Shown in pieces: positions 43,845-55,581 of a DNA stretch of 64,000 bases. Position numbers and translations under genes: made by a program. The notes beneath the pieces were generated by a model that saw only the letters and a list, made by a program, of their open reading frames with translations, ran no database searches and was not told where the DNA came from. How positions within the stretch are numbered: the first letter of the stretch is position 1; each line of letters opens with the position of its first letter. The stretch covers positions 149,991,196 to 150,055,195 of the forward strand of contig JAYESD010000005.1 in assembly GCA_036927565.1 (NCBI GenBank), written 5' to 3'. The stretch is from Tuctoria greenei (Eukaryota > Streptophyta > Magnoliopsida > Poales > Poaceae).

Positions 43845-46800
43845 ATGGGTGAAGACCGCAGTTGGATGTATACTGGCTGGAAGAGCAGAAATGGTGGTCA
43901 CTCCGATGAGTGGTTTATCAAGTTAGATCAATTTTTGGATCGAGCATTTTCGTTGTCAACGGAAGATATGGTGCGGTGCCCATGTACAAAATGCCGAAAC
44001 ACTAAGTTTTTGAGAAGATTGGAGCTTTCGTTTCACTTATGTCGAAACGGTTTCACTCCAGAATATGAAGTGTGGACCTTCCATGGCGAGACTAATTCTC
44101 GAGTCATAGCCGAAGTGGATGAGGATGATGATATAACAGAGGTTGATAGGATGGATGAGATGTTAGAAGCTCTTGAAGTGGAGGATCCTCTTACAAATGA
44201 GGCAGAGAAGTTCTTCGAGGAGCTGAAGAAATCACAAGAGCCGTTGCATGAACACACGGCTGTGACCATACTTGCTTTCTTGACCAGATTTATGGCAATT
44301 AAGTCCAAGTACTTTTTTTCCATCAACTGCTACAATGATCTCATGAAATTGATCTGCGATATCCTTCCACAACCTCACAAAGCGCCACCAGATATGTATC
44401 AGTCAAAGATCAAGATATCGGGTCTCGGTATGAAGTATGAGAAAATTGATGTGTGCCCAGACAACTGCATGCTATTCTGGAAAGAGCAGGCCAATGAGAA
44501 GATGTGCTTGAAATGTGGTAAATCGAGGTATGTCGAAGTTGTTAATGACGATGGCGATAATGTGATGATAGATGTCGCACATAAGCAGCTTCGTTACTTG
44601 CCTGTGACACCTCGGTTGAAGCGGATGTTTCTTTCAAAAAGAACCGCAAGACACATGAGATGGCACAAAGAAGGTAAACGTGAGAACAAAGAATTCTTGA
44701 CGCATCCGTCCGACGGTGATGCATGGAAGGCGCTAGACCGTTTCGATCCAGACTTTTCTCGTGATGCGAGGAATGTTCGCATCGGATTAGCGACAGACGG
44801 ATTCTCACCGTTCAGTACGAATGCCGCGCCATACTCATGTTGGCCTATCTTTGTCATTCCGTACAACCTGCCACCTGCTTTTTGTACGAGGAACGAGTTC
44901 ATGTTTCTCAGCCTCATTGTACCTGGACCTGATCATCCCGGGTCACGTCTCAACGTGATGTTAAAACCGCTGATCGAAGAATTGAAAGTCTTGTGGACAG
45001 GAGTCGAAGCGTACGACAGTTACAAGAAGCAGAAATTCAACCTTCGAGCTGCTTATTTGTGGTCCGTCCATGATTTGCCGGCATACGGCATGTTTTCCGG
45101 ATGGAGCACTCACGGTCGTCTGACGTGTCCGATATGTGCTTCAGACACGGATTGCTTTCGACTAACTCATGGAGGCAAAATATCTTACTTCGATTGTCAC
45201 AGACGTTGGCTGCCCTCGAATCATATATTTAGGCAGCAGAGGCATGTCTTTCGAAAGAACACTGTTGTCACTAAAGGACCACCGAAGCGTCTCAACGGGT
45301 CAGAAATTTCTGATATGTTGGACAAACTGGTGCCTGATGAAGGTCGTCCTGGATATTTCGTAGGTTATGGAGAGGAACACAATTGGACTCACATATGTGG
45401 ACTTTGGGAGCTACCATATGTGAAGTCGTTGATTCTAATGCACAACATTGATGTCATGCATCAGGAGCGTAATATGAGCGAAAGTATCATAAGCACTTGC
45501 ATGGATATGCCTGGCAAAACGAAAGACAATTATAAAGCTAGACTAGATTTGGCAGACATTTGTCACCGTCCAACTCTTGAAATCTCTGAAAGTGGTGGAA
45601 AGCCACGTGCTTCTTTCTGTCTTCGATCGAAAGAAAAGAAAGAAGTTATGAAATGGATGAAAACATTGAAATTCCCAGATGGTTACACAGCTAGCCTGAA
45701 ACGAGCCGTAAATGTTAACACAGGAAACCTCACTGGGTTGAAGAGTCATGATTATCACATTATAATGGAAAGACTCCTACCTGTTATGTTCCGAGGCTAT
45801 CTAGATGATGCGGTGTGGAAGGTTTTAGCCGAGCTCAGCTATTTCTATAGACAGCTTTGTGCTAAAGAAATCAAGATCGGGATGATGGATAAGTTAGAGA
45901 AGGAGATACCCATACTTTTATGTAAGATGGAAAAAAATTTTCCACCGGGTTTCTTCAATCCAATGCAACATCTGCTTATCCATCTTCCATTCGAAGCTAA
46001 AGTTGGCGGTCCTGTGCAATATAGGTGGATGTATCACATTGAAAGAGCGCTACGATATCTGAAACCAATGGTTGGCAACAGGGCAAGGGTGGAAGGGTGC
46101 ATCGCTGAAGCATATGCTCTTAAAGAAGTTGGATACTTTTCAAGTGTCTACTTTGCGGAAGAAAACAATATCAATACTTCAGCTATGCGGTACAATGTGG
46201 ACGAAACACCCCCTCTAAGCGACCTTTCCATTTTTCAAACGAGAGGCACCACCGTTGGTAGCTACACGACCTACGTGCTATCCGAACAGGAAAGGACTGT
46301 TGCTTTACTCTACATGTACGCAAATATAGAAGGCATGCAGGAATACTTCGAGTAAGTGTTTCTCCTATGTTTATGCTAATCTACATATTTTGCTACACAT
46401 GTACTCTAAAAGATGTTTTTTCATGTTCAGCGAGTTCCACAGACAATATTGGCCACATAGGCATCAACCTACGGCCAAACAAGTAGAAGCGATGTGAAAG
46501 GAAGGAATAAATGGGGGACAGAGTTTTCTATCTTGGTTTCGAGAATATGTAATATTCTCTCGTCTTCTATGTATTATAAATTACTATTATTAAAGAAGTA
46601 TTATATAATATTCTCTCGTCTTTTATAACAGTGTCGGACTCACAGTGTCCATGAAGATTTGCGGCAGCTATCTTATGGATTGGTGAATGTTAGAAGCTAT
46701 GGTCGATATGACGTAAATGGCTTCCGATTCCGTACAACTCATTTTGAAGCTCATCGTCGTCTTGCGGCAACATCAAATTCCGGTGTTGTGACGAGAGCAA

Positions 46801-47354
46801 TGGACACTCAAGGGAATTTAACCGATTATTATGGTATCATTAATAAAATCCTTGAATTTACTTTTACCGGAAATAAGACCCTTCGAGTTGTCTTCTTTGA
46901 CTGTGACTGGTTTGATCGTACTCATGGAACTCGAGAAAACCAATTTGGAATGGTGGAAGTGAAACATAAGGACCGACTACGGGGTTACGATACATTTGTT
47001 CTTGCGCATCAAGTTGAACAAGTGTATTATCTACCTTATCCATGCACGAAGCTCAGTGCTTGGTGGGTGGTATATAAGGTGAATCCTCGTGAGCGGCTAT
47101 ATACTCCCGGGGATGATGGTTACCATGATAGCGAAGACGTTGAAGAAGTGTACCAAGAACAAGAGTTGCCAGACACTTTTATCGTCGAGCTTGGTGCAGG
47201 ACTCGATCAATTAGTTGGAGATGTTGAAGACGTTGAAGATGTAGAGGCAGATGATACGCGAAAACGAAAATTAGAACAGGCCACGATGGAAGATCGTTGG
47301 GCTGGTTTAAGGAGTAGGGCACAGACACATGACAATGATGTTGATGAATTTTGA
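43845..47354 (+). pseudogene. CACTA-2 TNP2-type transposase, three exons
   Basis: Exon 1 (43845-46351) has the N-terminal Transpos_assoc-like domain (MGEDRSWMYTGWKS to about residue 75, with a Cys/His pattern CPCTKC...HLCRNG), then the Transposase_21 core (about residues 190-520; IDVCPDNCMLFWKE, MRWHKEGKRENKE, VPGPDHPGSRLNV, CPICASDT) and DUF4218 (about 640-780; FYRQLCAKEI, GFFNPMQHLLIHLPFEAKVGG). Exon 2 (46431-46548) joins in frame at GA|GTAAGT but holds a TGA at 46495-46497. Exon 3 (46632-47354) carries DUF4216 and ends DVDEF. About 1,115 residues in all. It binds and cuts element termini in the nucleus. With the TGA, only a protein lacking DUF4216 could be made. Confidence 0.9.
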
Positions 47355-47444
47355 AAGTGACTACAAGTAATGTTTTCTTGAAGATAGTAACATGAATTTT
47401 ATATATTTTATTTGCATAATTACTAATTATCTAATTACAATAGG

Positions 47445-50125
47445 ATGGCGTCAAAGAAGGGTAAGAAGGTGCCGCCGACGAGGGGGTTCTACCCCTCTAG
47501 ACCTGAGGACGCTTTCGTTGGTGCCTCGTCGACTGGCAGCAGACGCTCTCAGCTGCTGGGGCACGTTCAGACCAGCTCTAGAGCTTCGTCACAGGTAAAT
47601 GTCACTCGTTTTTGACAAATTCTTTAAATTCAAATTCACATTAAACTTACTTATGAATCATTTGAATGTTGTAGTCCTCACCGGCTGACTCAGAGGCTAC
47701 GGCGCCTTCGGTGAGCCAGCCTTCGGCGTGGCAGCCCTCGGCCAGCCAGCACTCGGCGAGGCAGCCCTCGGCGAGTCAGCCCTTGGCCAGCCAGCTCCCG
47801 GCTGGCGATGACTTTGTTCCTGAGGCCTTTGACTCGGCTGGTGAGGAGCCGTCTGGGTCACCTGACGTGGCGCCCCAGCAGACGCGGAGGACGAGGAGGA
47901 CTCACTTTGTCAGTCCTCCCGCGGTCCCTTCACAGAGGATCGTGATTCGTCCAGTCGGAGATAGGTAATAAAAATTATAGTTTTCAATTTTAGTTTCTTT
48001 TGATTACTTAAGTAATGAATGAATGAATAAATATCTTACAGGAGTTGGGACGACTTGTCTTTCACCGGTGAGAAACACCAGAGACCGGTGAACGGTGTCC
48101 TCGGGTCCATAGTGCGTTTGCACTATCCCGGGGTCATCGACGGAGTGCCTGCTCTTTCATGGGAGGACTACGCACGCGTCCATCACCAGGAGCACGGCAA
48201 CCTTCAGGAGGCCGTATGGGCCGATTTTATGTTAAGTATGTAAAAAAGTTTCTAAGTTACAACTATTAAACTCTTTTAGTGCACATCTCTTCAATATATT
48301 CTTTATCGCAGGCAAGATATACTTTAGAGGACCCGGACGACCATCGCATGTTTGAGGATGCGAGGCGAGTGTTTCACTTCAACGCTGCCAAGGCGCTTCG
48401 ACAAGCTTTGTCGAACGCCCGTGTTCAAATTATTAATGAGCACTTGAAGGCGAACCAGCAGCACGTGTTACACTTCCGGCAAGAGAGCGAGAAACACCTG
48501 ACGGAGGAGGAGTACGCGCAGGTACGTGGAGTGTAGTAAGTATTTTTTTCTGATAATGTCCTCGATGGTACTTTTAACGACTTTCAACTATGTGCAGGGC
48601 CACGTGAGCTGGTTGCAGGGTCGGAACGATGCATTTCGGGCCCTTTGTCGCTACTGGGCTAGCGACGAGTTTAAAGCTAAGTCCGGGAAGGCTCGAGACT
48701 GCAGAGGGGTGGAGGGGAAGAGCAGACACGGGCAAGATAACCACTTGCGTTTAGCTAAACGCATGGTAAGTGTGTGTAACTTATGTTTATATATTAATAA
48801 TATATTGTTCGTACTAACATGTATTGACAGGAGCGCGAGACGGGGGTGCCGCCCACCCCTGCTGAGGTTTGGAAGAGAGGTCACAGGGACCCTTCTCAGC
48901 CGACGGGGTGCAGTCAGGCTGCAGCCGAGCGGTTGGTAAGTTTAGAAACCATTCATATTACATATAACTATATAGATTGTTGAACTTACACGATTTTATT
49001 GTTTTGCAGGCTAAGTACGGGGAGGAGGCTAGGAAGATACACGGCGAGGATTTCGATTGGGAACGTCAACCGATCGATCCTCAAGCCGCGTATGCAACCG
49101 GTGGTGGAAAAGCACACGGAAGGTGAGTTTGCAAGTCATTTTATCGTTTTCAATTCAAAGTATTCAAGATATTTCAATTTCATATTACTAACTCTCTTTT
49201 TTATAGGCTCGCCATATTCGACGGAGTTGTCGACTCGAGGGCGGGTAGACCTGCGAGAGGCAGCTCCACGCAGGCTTCGGGTACGGGAGGTCGCCGCTCG
49301 CAGAGGGACATTGAGATGCAGTCCCTCCGAGAAACTGTAGAAGAAAATGAAAGGCGACATGAGGAGGAAAGGAGGGCGATGGAGGCCACGATCCAAACCC
49401 AGGCAGCAGCGTTGGCGCAGATGCGGGAAGCAATGGAGGTAACAATCTAAAAATTAAAATTCTCATTAATTCAGCTTAAATGACTTACTAATAGGTAGCA
49501 TTTAATGTTTGCAATGACAGGCCATCGCTCGGGCGCAGGGTCTGGGAATCCAGCTACCGGTACTACCACCGGTCCTCCCAGGCGATCCTTCTTCAGCGGG
49601 TCAGGTAAGTCTCTATGTAATCCTTCTTCTCCAGCGTAATAAGATTGAGATAGATGAAAGAGAGAGATAGTTGGATAGAAGAAAATGATTGAGATAGAAG
49701 AAAGAAAGAGATAGAAGAAAGGGAGACAGAAGAAAGAGTGAAAGATAGATAGAGTAGGATGGGAATGAAGAGAGAGTAAGATGTAGATGGAGATAGAGAG
49801 AGGGGAAGATAGAGGGAGGGAGATGTAGATGGAGATAGAGGGAGGAAGATAGAGGGAAAAGGATAGCAATAGAGAGATAGAGTGAGCAAGAAAGATAGAG
49901 TGAGAGACAAATAGAGAAATGAAAAGAGAGAGGAAGAGAGGGTGATCTAGATGAAGATAGAGGGAGAGGGAGGGAGAGAGATGTTGATGCATATATTCTA
50001 ACTCTAAGTTTTATTAATTGCAGGGATCCGCGACGGCTGCACAAACGCCGTCGCCTTCGCTACCGCCGCCTGGATTGAGGCGCGACGACGACGACTTCGA
50101 CTTCGGAGGTGGCTTCGGAGGTTAG
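47445..50125 (+). CDS. CACTA-2 TNPA-like accessory gene, ten exons
   Basis: Exons by GT...AG borders and frame: 47445-47594, 47675-47964, 48042-48235, 48312-48521, 48598-48765, 48831-48935, 49010-49122, 49207-49438, 49521-49604, 50024-50125; about 550 residues. The protein has a Ser/Gln/Pro-rich N-terminus with SQPSA repeats (exon 2), a Transposase_24-like core (RRVFHFNAAKALRQALSNAR; LQGRNDAFRALCRYWAS; PPTPAEVWKRGH), a coiled coil in exon 8 (LRETVEENERRHEEERRAM) and an acidic DFDFGGGFGG end. It is expected to bind the GCGACGGC subterminal repeats and assist TNP2. The exon 3-4 junction does not keep frame with the nearest GT, so one splice site or base is uncertain. Confidence 0.8.
49640..49995. 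repeat. GAGATAGA purine-rich microsatellite in TNPA intron 9
   Basis: About 350 bp of degenerate GATAGA/GAGAGA repeats, almost all purine on the plus strand, within the intron 49605-50023. The reverse frames are open only because of this composition. Confidence 0.92.
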
Positions 50126-50317
50126 ATGGGCGAGTGAGCCCTTTTATTTACTTTGTTGATGACGATGTGAGATGTATCGGAATTTTAGTTTGTGATTGTG
50201 ATGATGTTTGTGTATGCTGTGTATATATTGTGTATGCTGTGTATATTGTGTTTGTTGTGAATCTGGCCATCGAGCCAGTTAGAGTTTTCTGTTTTTTAAA
50301 AAAAATAAAAAACCTTA

Positions 50318-50815
50318 TTTGCGACGGCTTTTTATACAGTACCGTCGCAAATAAGAGTATTAGCCGTCGCAATTAAGCCACAGTTATTTGCGACGGCCTG
50401 GCTGTCGCAAATAAGCCTTAATTGCGACGGCCGGGCCGTCGCAAATAGAGTCGTGGGTCCCTGAGGAGGACACGTGGGCCCTGCCCTCTGCACTTATTTG
50501 CGACGGCACGGCCGTCGCAAATAGTGGCCCTTAATTGCGACGGCTGTACCGTCGCAAATAAGCTTTAATTGCGACGGCCCAGCCGTCGCAAATAAGGTCC
50601 CGGGGCCCACCAGCCCGCAGCAACAACTTGCGACGGCCTCTCCTAGCCGTCGCAAATAAGGTTATTTGCGACGGTGGCCGTCGCAAATAAGCTTATTTGC
50701 GACGACATATTTGCGACGGCCGTAGGCCGTCGCAAATAAAGAAAGCCGTCGCAAATAGCTTATTTGCGACGGCATCCGGCTTATTTGCGACGGCTTCGGC
50801 CGTCCCAAATCGTCG
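50318..50815. repeat. CACTA-2 right subterminal repeats
   Basis: About 20 units of GCGACGGC/GCCGTCGCAAATAA in both orientations up to the right terminus. This is the mirror of the left array. Confidence 0.92.
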
Positions 50816-50832
50816 GGATTCCTGTAGTGTAG

Positions 50833-51652
50833 GCGTAAGAGTTTGAATCATAACCAAGCAAGAAACCTTCATCGGACTTCGAAATGAACTTTGAAGTCCT
50901 AGACTTCTTATTCAAAATATAGAATTTGGAACCAAAAACTCGAAAATATGAAATATTAGGCTTGTTACCGGTGAGTAGCTCATAGGATGTCTTCTTGAGT
51001 AGTCGATGAAGGTAAAGTCGATTTATGGCGTGGCAAGCAGTGTTAACCGCTTCCGCCCAAAATCGATCCGAGATCTTGTACTCATCGAGCATTGTTCTCG
51101 CCATCTCTATGAGGGTTCGGTTTTTCCTTTCGGCAACTCCGTTTTGTTGAGGGGAGTAAGGTGCTGAAAACTCATGCTTTATGACTTCTTCATCTAGGTA
51201 CTCCTCAACTTGTGTGTTCTTGAACACCGTTCCGTTGTCACTTCGAATGTTCTTTATCATCAATGAAAACACATTTTGAGCACGCTTGAAAAACTTCTTC
51301 AAGGTCCTTGACTTTGTGCCTTATCATGTCAAAAGAAAACCCAAGTGAAGTGTGAAAAAACAACTACTAAGCCATATTTGTTACCGCAGATGCTTATGTA
51401 AGCAATTGGACCGAATAGGTCCATGTGAAGTAGTTTGAGCAGTCTTGTTATAGTCATGAGATTCTTCGTGGGATGAGGTGCTCCAACTTGCTTCCCGGCT
51501 TGGCACGCGCTACAAGGCCTGTCTTTCTCAAAAACAACATCCTTCAAACCTCGGATGTGTCGTCCTTGACGAGTTTTTGAAGATTCCTCATACCAACATG
51601 CACTTGCCGTATATGCCACAGCCAACCCATGTTGGTCTTTGCAATCAAGCAT
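50833..51652 (-). pseudogene. SIRE integrase
   Basis: 51652-51329 holds the end of the zinc domain (KDRPCSACQAGKQVGA) and the first catalytic Asp in LLHMDLFGPI. After a break at 51303-51328, 51302-50833 has IRSDNGTVFKN (second Asp), EFSAPYSPQQNGVAERKNRTL (Glu) and FRVFGSKFYILNK. CACTA-2 is inserted at 50832, and the reading continues at 41581 on the far side. Integrase would insert the element cDNA; this copy is inactive. Confidence 0.9.
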
Positions 51653-51752
51653 GTGTCATGTTCGGCTTTATCTTTGTTAAAGTCAACAAGGTAAAGCTTT
51701 CCCTTTAACATACCATTGAATGCAATGGAACCATCACTCCTTCTAGAGATGG

Positions 51753-52013
51753 TCACACCTTATTAGTGAATAAGCAATTATAACCTTTGTCACATAATTG
51801 AGATATGGAAAGTAGGTTATACTCTAAGGAATCAACGTGTAACACATGAGAAAGGGTGTGTTGAGATGATATGGAAATTTTACCGGTACCGAGCACCTTA
51901 CCTTGACTATTGTCTCCAAAATAGACGCCCTCTCTTGGATCCTCATTTTCTTCATACTCAACGAACATCCATCTTTCTCCGGTCATATGGTTGGTGCAAC
52001 CACTGTCTAGCAC
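51753..52013 (-). pseudogene. SIRE protease
   Basis: Copia-type aspartic protease with the active-site segment LDSGCTNHMTG, then VYFGDNSQGKVLGTGKI and LLSISQLCDKGYNCLF. It ends with a stop at 51753 before the integrase zinc domain. Confidence 0.9.
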
Positions 52014-52255
52014 CCATTTACATCCACCGGAGGAATAGGGCTACAACAACAAATCAAGCCTTGGTTTTAGGTACCCAAGCTTGCTTGTGTCCTTTGAGGT
52101 TAGTCACAAGGGATTTGGGCACCCACACATGAGACTTGGTGTTCCCATGGCATGGCCCAACATAATGAGCATAAATCTTACCAAAATTACTTCTCATTAA
52201 AACATAAGATGCATCAAAGGTTATAAATAGCAACTGTTGTTGTTTATAAACAAAA

Positions 52256-54485
52256 CTAGTCTGGGAGATTGGTCTTGTCTAGAGGACCGGACTTGAGGAC
52301 CGGACTTGTCCGTGTCCCAATCGGACTAGTCCGGTGATCATATGTGTTGGATTTGTTGACTTTGGACATTCCAGTTTGAGAGGGTTTTCCCTTTATAAAG
52401 GCAATGCTTTCCTTGTTATTCTTATGGCTTCTAGAATTTTGCTTTCCACCATAGGAATATCCAATACCATATTTCACATCAGGAGGTCTTGTAGCAAAGT
52501 ATGCACTATGTGCATATTTGACCTTCTCCTTGTCAAATATGCCACTTTGGGCATGATGCTTATCCTTGGTAGAGGTTGACTTGTCTTTCAAGATGGTGTC
52601 AACTTTACCACATGAACAAGTAATAATAGCTTCAGTTTTAAGTGGTTGAGAAGGTGAGCTTGGAGAGGATAGAGGGTCACCTTGCTTGAGTGACTCAACT
52701 TGTACCTCAGGGATCTTGTTATCCTTGTTTAGGTTAGCAAGTTCGTCCTTGATTGTAGCATTTGACTTGCTTAACTCCAAGCAAGCTTCCTTTCTTGAAG
52801 TTAACTCAAGCTCTAGTGACTTGCTTCACTCCTTTTTGAGTTCTAAAAGCCTGTCAAGTTCAACATATTCCTCCTTTTGGGAGATAATCATGTCTTCTTG
52901 ATGGTTTATCAACTTCTCCTTCTCAATAAGTTGACCAAGTAAAAATTTCATTTTCGCAGATGTTTTCTTATCTAAACCAATGAGCATATCTTCATTATCA
53001 CTAGCAATTTCACTATCACTAGAATAGGAATGCAAAGAAGTGGGTTTGGTTGTTACCTTTCGTTTACCTTCCTTTGCCATGAGGCAAGTGTCGTTCCCCT
53101 TCCATGCACCGAGATTAGGTAAGAGAGTGGACTTTTTGGATGTCTTCTTGATGGCTATGCTAGCCATCTCCTCTTCTTCTTCGGATGAGGACTCATCATT
53201 TGAGTCCCACTCCTTCCCTAGGTGTGCTTGCTTAGCTTGCTTCTTCTTCTTGAAGAATTTCTTGGGTTGAAGATTTGTTTCCATGGACTTCTTCTTGTTC
53301 TCTTCATATGGGCAATCAACTATAAAGTGGTCATACTAACCTCTGTTATAGCATGCCCGCCTCAACTTCAGTCTTGATTTTTCCTTGTACTTTCCTTCAC
53401 TTGATTTCGCCCCTTGTGTGTTCTTCATCATTCTTTTGAATTTCTTCATGAGTAGTATCATGTCATCTTCATCCAAGTAGCTGCTCTCATCATCACCGTC
53501 TTCTTCTAGTTGGGTTTCTCAAGCTTCTTTAGACAAGGGCTTGAGAGTGGACTGCAAAGCGACCCCTTTCTTCTTTGCCGAGGTGAGATCGGCAATCTCA
53601 TTGACATGCTTCACCTGCTTTTCCATCATCTCAAAATTGATGTTCTTTCCATGTAGCTCATTCGGGGTCCTTTTCTTGTACCTGGGGCTTTCTCTAATCA
53701 TCGAGCATAAGGTGACATTACGAGGCATGAAAGCTCTAAGGATGAGATTCACCACCTCGTGATCATTCCACTTCTTGCTACCGTATGCTTGAACCTTGTT
53801 GATGAGTGTCTTTAGGCGTTTGTACATGTCTTGCAGCGACTCATCTTCTTCAATGGCGAATCTTCCCAATTCGCCTTCAATCATTTCAATCTTCGCTTCT
53901 CGCACATGACGATCGCCTTCGTGTGCGGTTTGCAATGTATCCCATATCTCCTTTGCAATCTCGAGTCCATCCACTTTGGTGAACTCGTCCCAACTGAGTG
54001 AAAAAGTAAAGATTGCTACGGCTTGAGCATTCCGATGAATCGCTTGCTCTTGGCTTGGTGTGAGCTCTCAACGTCATCCGGGATATATATTCCCGTACAT
54101 GCAATATGCCACAAACTTGGATTGAGAGAAATCAATTGCATTTTCAAGTTCTGCCTCCACATTGAGTAGTCATTGCCATCAAAATGTGGGGCTTTTCCAA
54201 GTGGAATAGATAAGTAGTGATTATTGCTAGAGTTAAGATGATCATAATTAAAAGGATATCGGGAGTAGTCGGTGTGACTACTCCCCTTCTTCTTCATCTC
54301 GTGTTCAATCTCCAATTTTCCCTTGGAGAGGGTTTTCTTTCATAGGAGCACCTTGAGTTCCAGCGTCTCCTATTGTTATCCTCGAAGTCTCGAATAGCCT
54401 CGACGAATCTATCCAATTTTTGGTTCTTTTCTCCTTCAACCTTCTCTTGGTTGATGCTCTTGTGTACGTCCTTCATGTCCGACAT
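52256..54485 (-). pseudogene. SIRE gag, long form
   Basis: The start is taken at 54485 (MSDMKDVHKSINQEK). Then come the capsid region (APHFDGNDYSMWRQNLKMQL at about 54190; EIWDTLQTAHEGDRHVREAKIEM at about 53950; LINKVQAYGSKKW), an acidic hinge, and a zinc knuckle whose second Cys is changed and whose next codons include a stop (CYNRG then YDHFIVDCPYE, near 53350). A Lys-rich and coiled-coil region follows (EKEKLINHQEDMIISQKEEYVELD). The C-terminal part (52780-52256) ends in sequence built from the element's ACTAGTCCG repeat. A long gag with coiled coils is usual for the SIRE lineage. Frameshifts lie near 54310, 54016 and 53519. Confidence 0.85.
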
Positions 54486-54522
54486 GATCTTTTCGAACGA
54501 TTAGTCTCCTTTTTGAAGAGTC

Positions 54523-54538
54523 CTGCTCTGATACCAAC
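54523..54538 (-). other. SIRE primer-binding site, initiator-Met tRNA
   Basis: The minus strand reads GTTGGTATCAGAGCAGGA directly after the LTR end CCACATTCA; the core TGGTATCAGAGC matches initiator-Met tRNA. Confidence 0.9.
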
Positions 54539-55581
54539 TGAATGTGGCCTAGAGTGGGGTGAATAGGCCTTTTTAATTTTCAGTCGGATCCTGCAACACT
54601 TAACAAATTGATCAAATCCCAAGATATCGGGACTAGTCCGGTAGACTGCGGACTAGTCTGGTGCATGTCGACTAGATTGATCATGTTTTATCAATTATCT
54701 CGATCCTAGGATGTATGCAGCGGAAATATACTAGTAGTTGAAAGGTCACACTATGATGAACTAGGATGTAGCACAAGTTAATCTTATATTCAATGTTTCA
54801 ATGTAGAGTGAACAAGATTTATTGAAACCCTAGATAGATATGAAGATTAAGAACAATATGCGCAATGTAAGACACAGTCTCTTTATCCCGTGGTTCGGTT
54901 CCCACAAAGGCAACCTACATCCACGTTGAGGAGTCCACAAAAGGAACGGGTCTTCTCCAACCCTACCCTCGTCGGATCTCCACGGTGGCCAATCCTCTTC
55001 ACTAATCACAAAGGCCAAATAACCAAATTCAAGGGGCCTTCTCACACGTTGAGGGCTCCCCATGATTACAATATGAACACCACCAAGAACACACTCTTAA
55101 GATCACAACAAAAACCACAGGAGTGTGTTAGGGAATCAAACCAAGAGCTCAATGAGTGAAGAACGGTGTCTCTCCTTGGCTCCAAAGTGTATCCTCGAAG
55201 GATTTTGCTTTCTTGCTTTGGATTGCATGGAGAGACGAGTTTTCTAGGCTCTTGGATGGTGTGATGGCACAGTGTGTCGAGAGTTGTGAAAGATGGGCCG
55301 TGCACACCTATTTATATGGCGTTTCCAAAATATATCGTTAGGGTTTAGAAAGATCGGACTAGTCTGGTGTGCTGCGTGTAGGAAACGCTAGGTGTCCTGA
55401 AATATCGGACTTGTCCGAAGTGCGAGCAGACTAGTCCGATTTGGTTCTGGAAATCTTCGGACTAGTCCGATGAATATCGGACTTGTTCGGGTAAGTGAAA
55501 CCCTAAGTGAATTTGGGGAACAAGTCCGTACTTGGAGGACTTGCTCAATTTAGGTCAGAGAGATTTCGTACTAGTCCATGC
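54539..55581 (-). repeat. SIRE 5' LTR (right copy), truncated by Tat insertion
   Basis: It matches the left LTR from TGAATGTGGCC to the middle of the repeat-rich U3 region, where the Tat LTR begins at 55582. It shows the uninterrupted sequence at the site where the CRM-B derivative sits in the left copy. A TATAAATAG box in minus orientation lies near 55310. Confidence 0.9.

Larger units (their letters stand above)
41585..50829 (+). mobile_element. CACTA-2, complete CACTA (En/Spm) element
   Basis: 9,245 bp. Termini CACTACAGGAAAAGCG (41585) and GGATTCCTGTAGTG (ending 50829) are inverted repeats. The 3-bp duplication TAG lies at 41582-41584 and 50830-50832. Subterminal arrays of GCGACGGC units lie at both ends. 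A GC-rich leader, a TNP2-type transposase gene and a ten-exon TNPA-like gene follow on the plus strand. It sits inside the SIRE integrase gene, and the SIRE codons rejoin when it and one TAG are removed. One stop in TNP2 exon 2 and one uncertain TNPA splice are the only obvious defects, so it is the youngest-looking element here. Confidence 0.95.
32002..55581 (-). mobile_element. SIRE/Maximus-type Ty1/copia element, nested
   Basis: Minus-strand copia element. Left LTR 32002-36602 (with a nested insert), third ORF 37328-38643, pol 39604-41532 and 50833-52013 (split by CACTA-2), long gag 52256-54485, initiator-Met primer site, and right LTR from 54539, cut at 55581 by the Tat element. The left LTR is bordered inside by a purine tract followed by the 5' LTR end TGAAAGTGCATC on the minus strand, a start typical of grass SIRE-type elements. 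A long gag with a Lys/Glu-rich region and an ORF after pol are known for the SIRE lineage. Multiple stops make it inactive. Confidence 0.88.

Noticed and set aside
49471..50044. Minus-strand Ser/Leu/Tyr-rich frames of 105-173 codons
   Set aside because: They are the complement of the GAGATAGA microsatellite in the TNPA intron.
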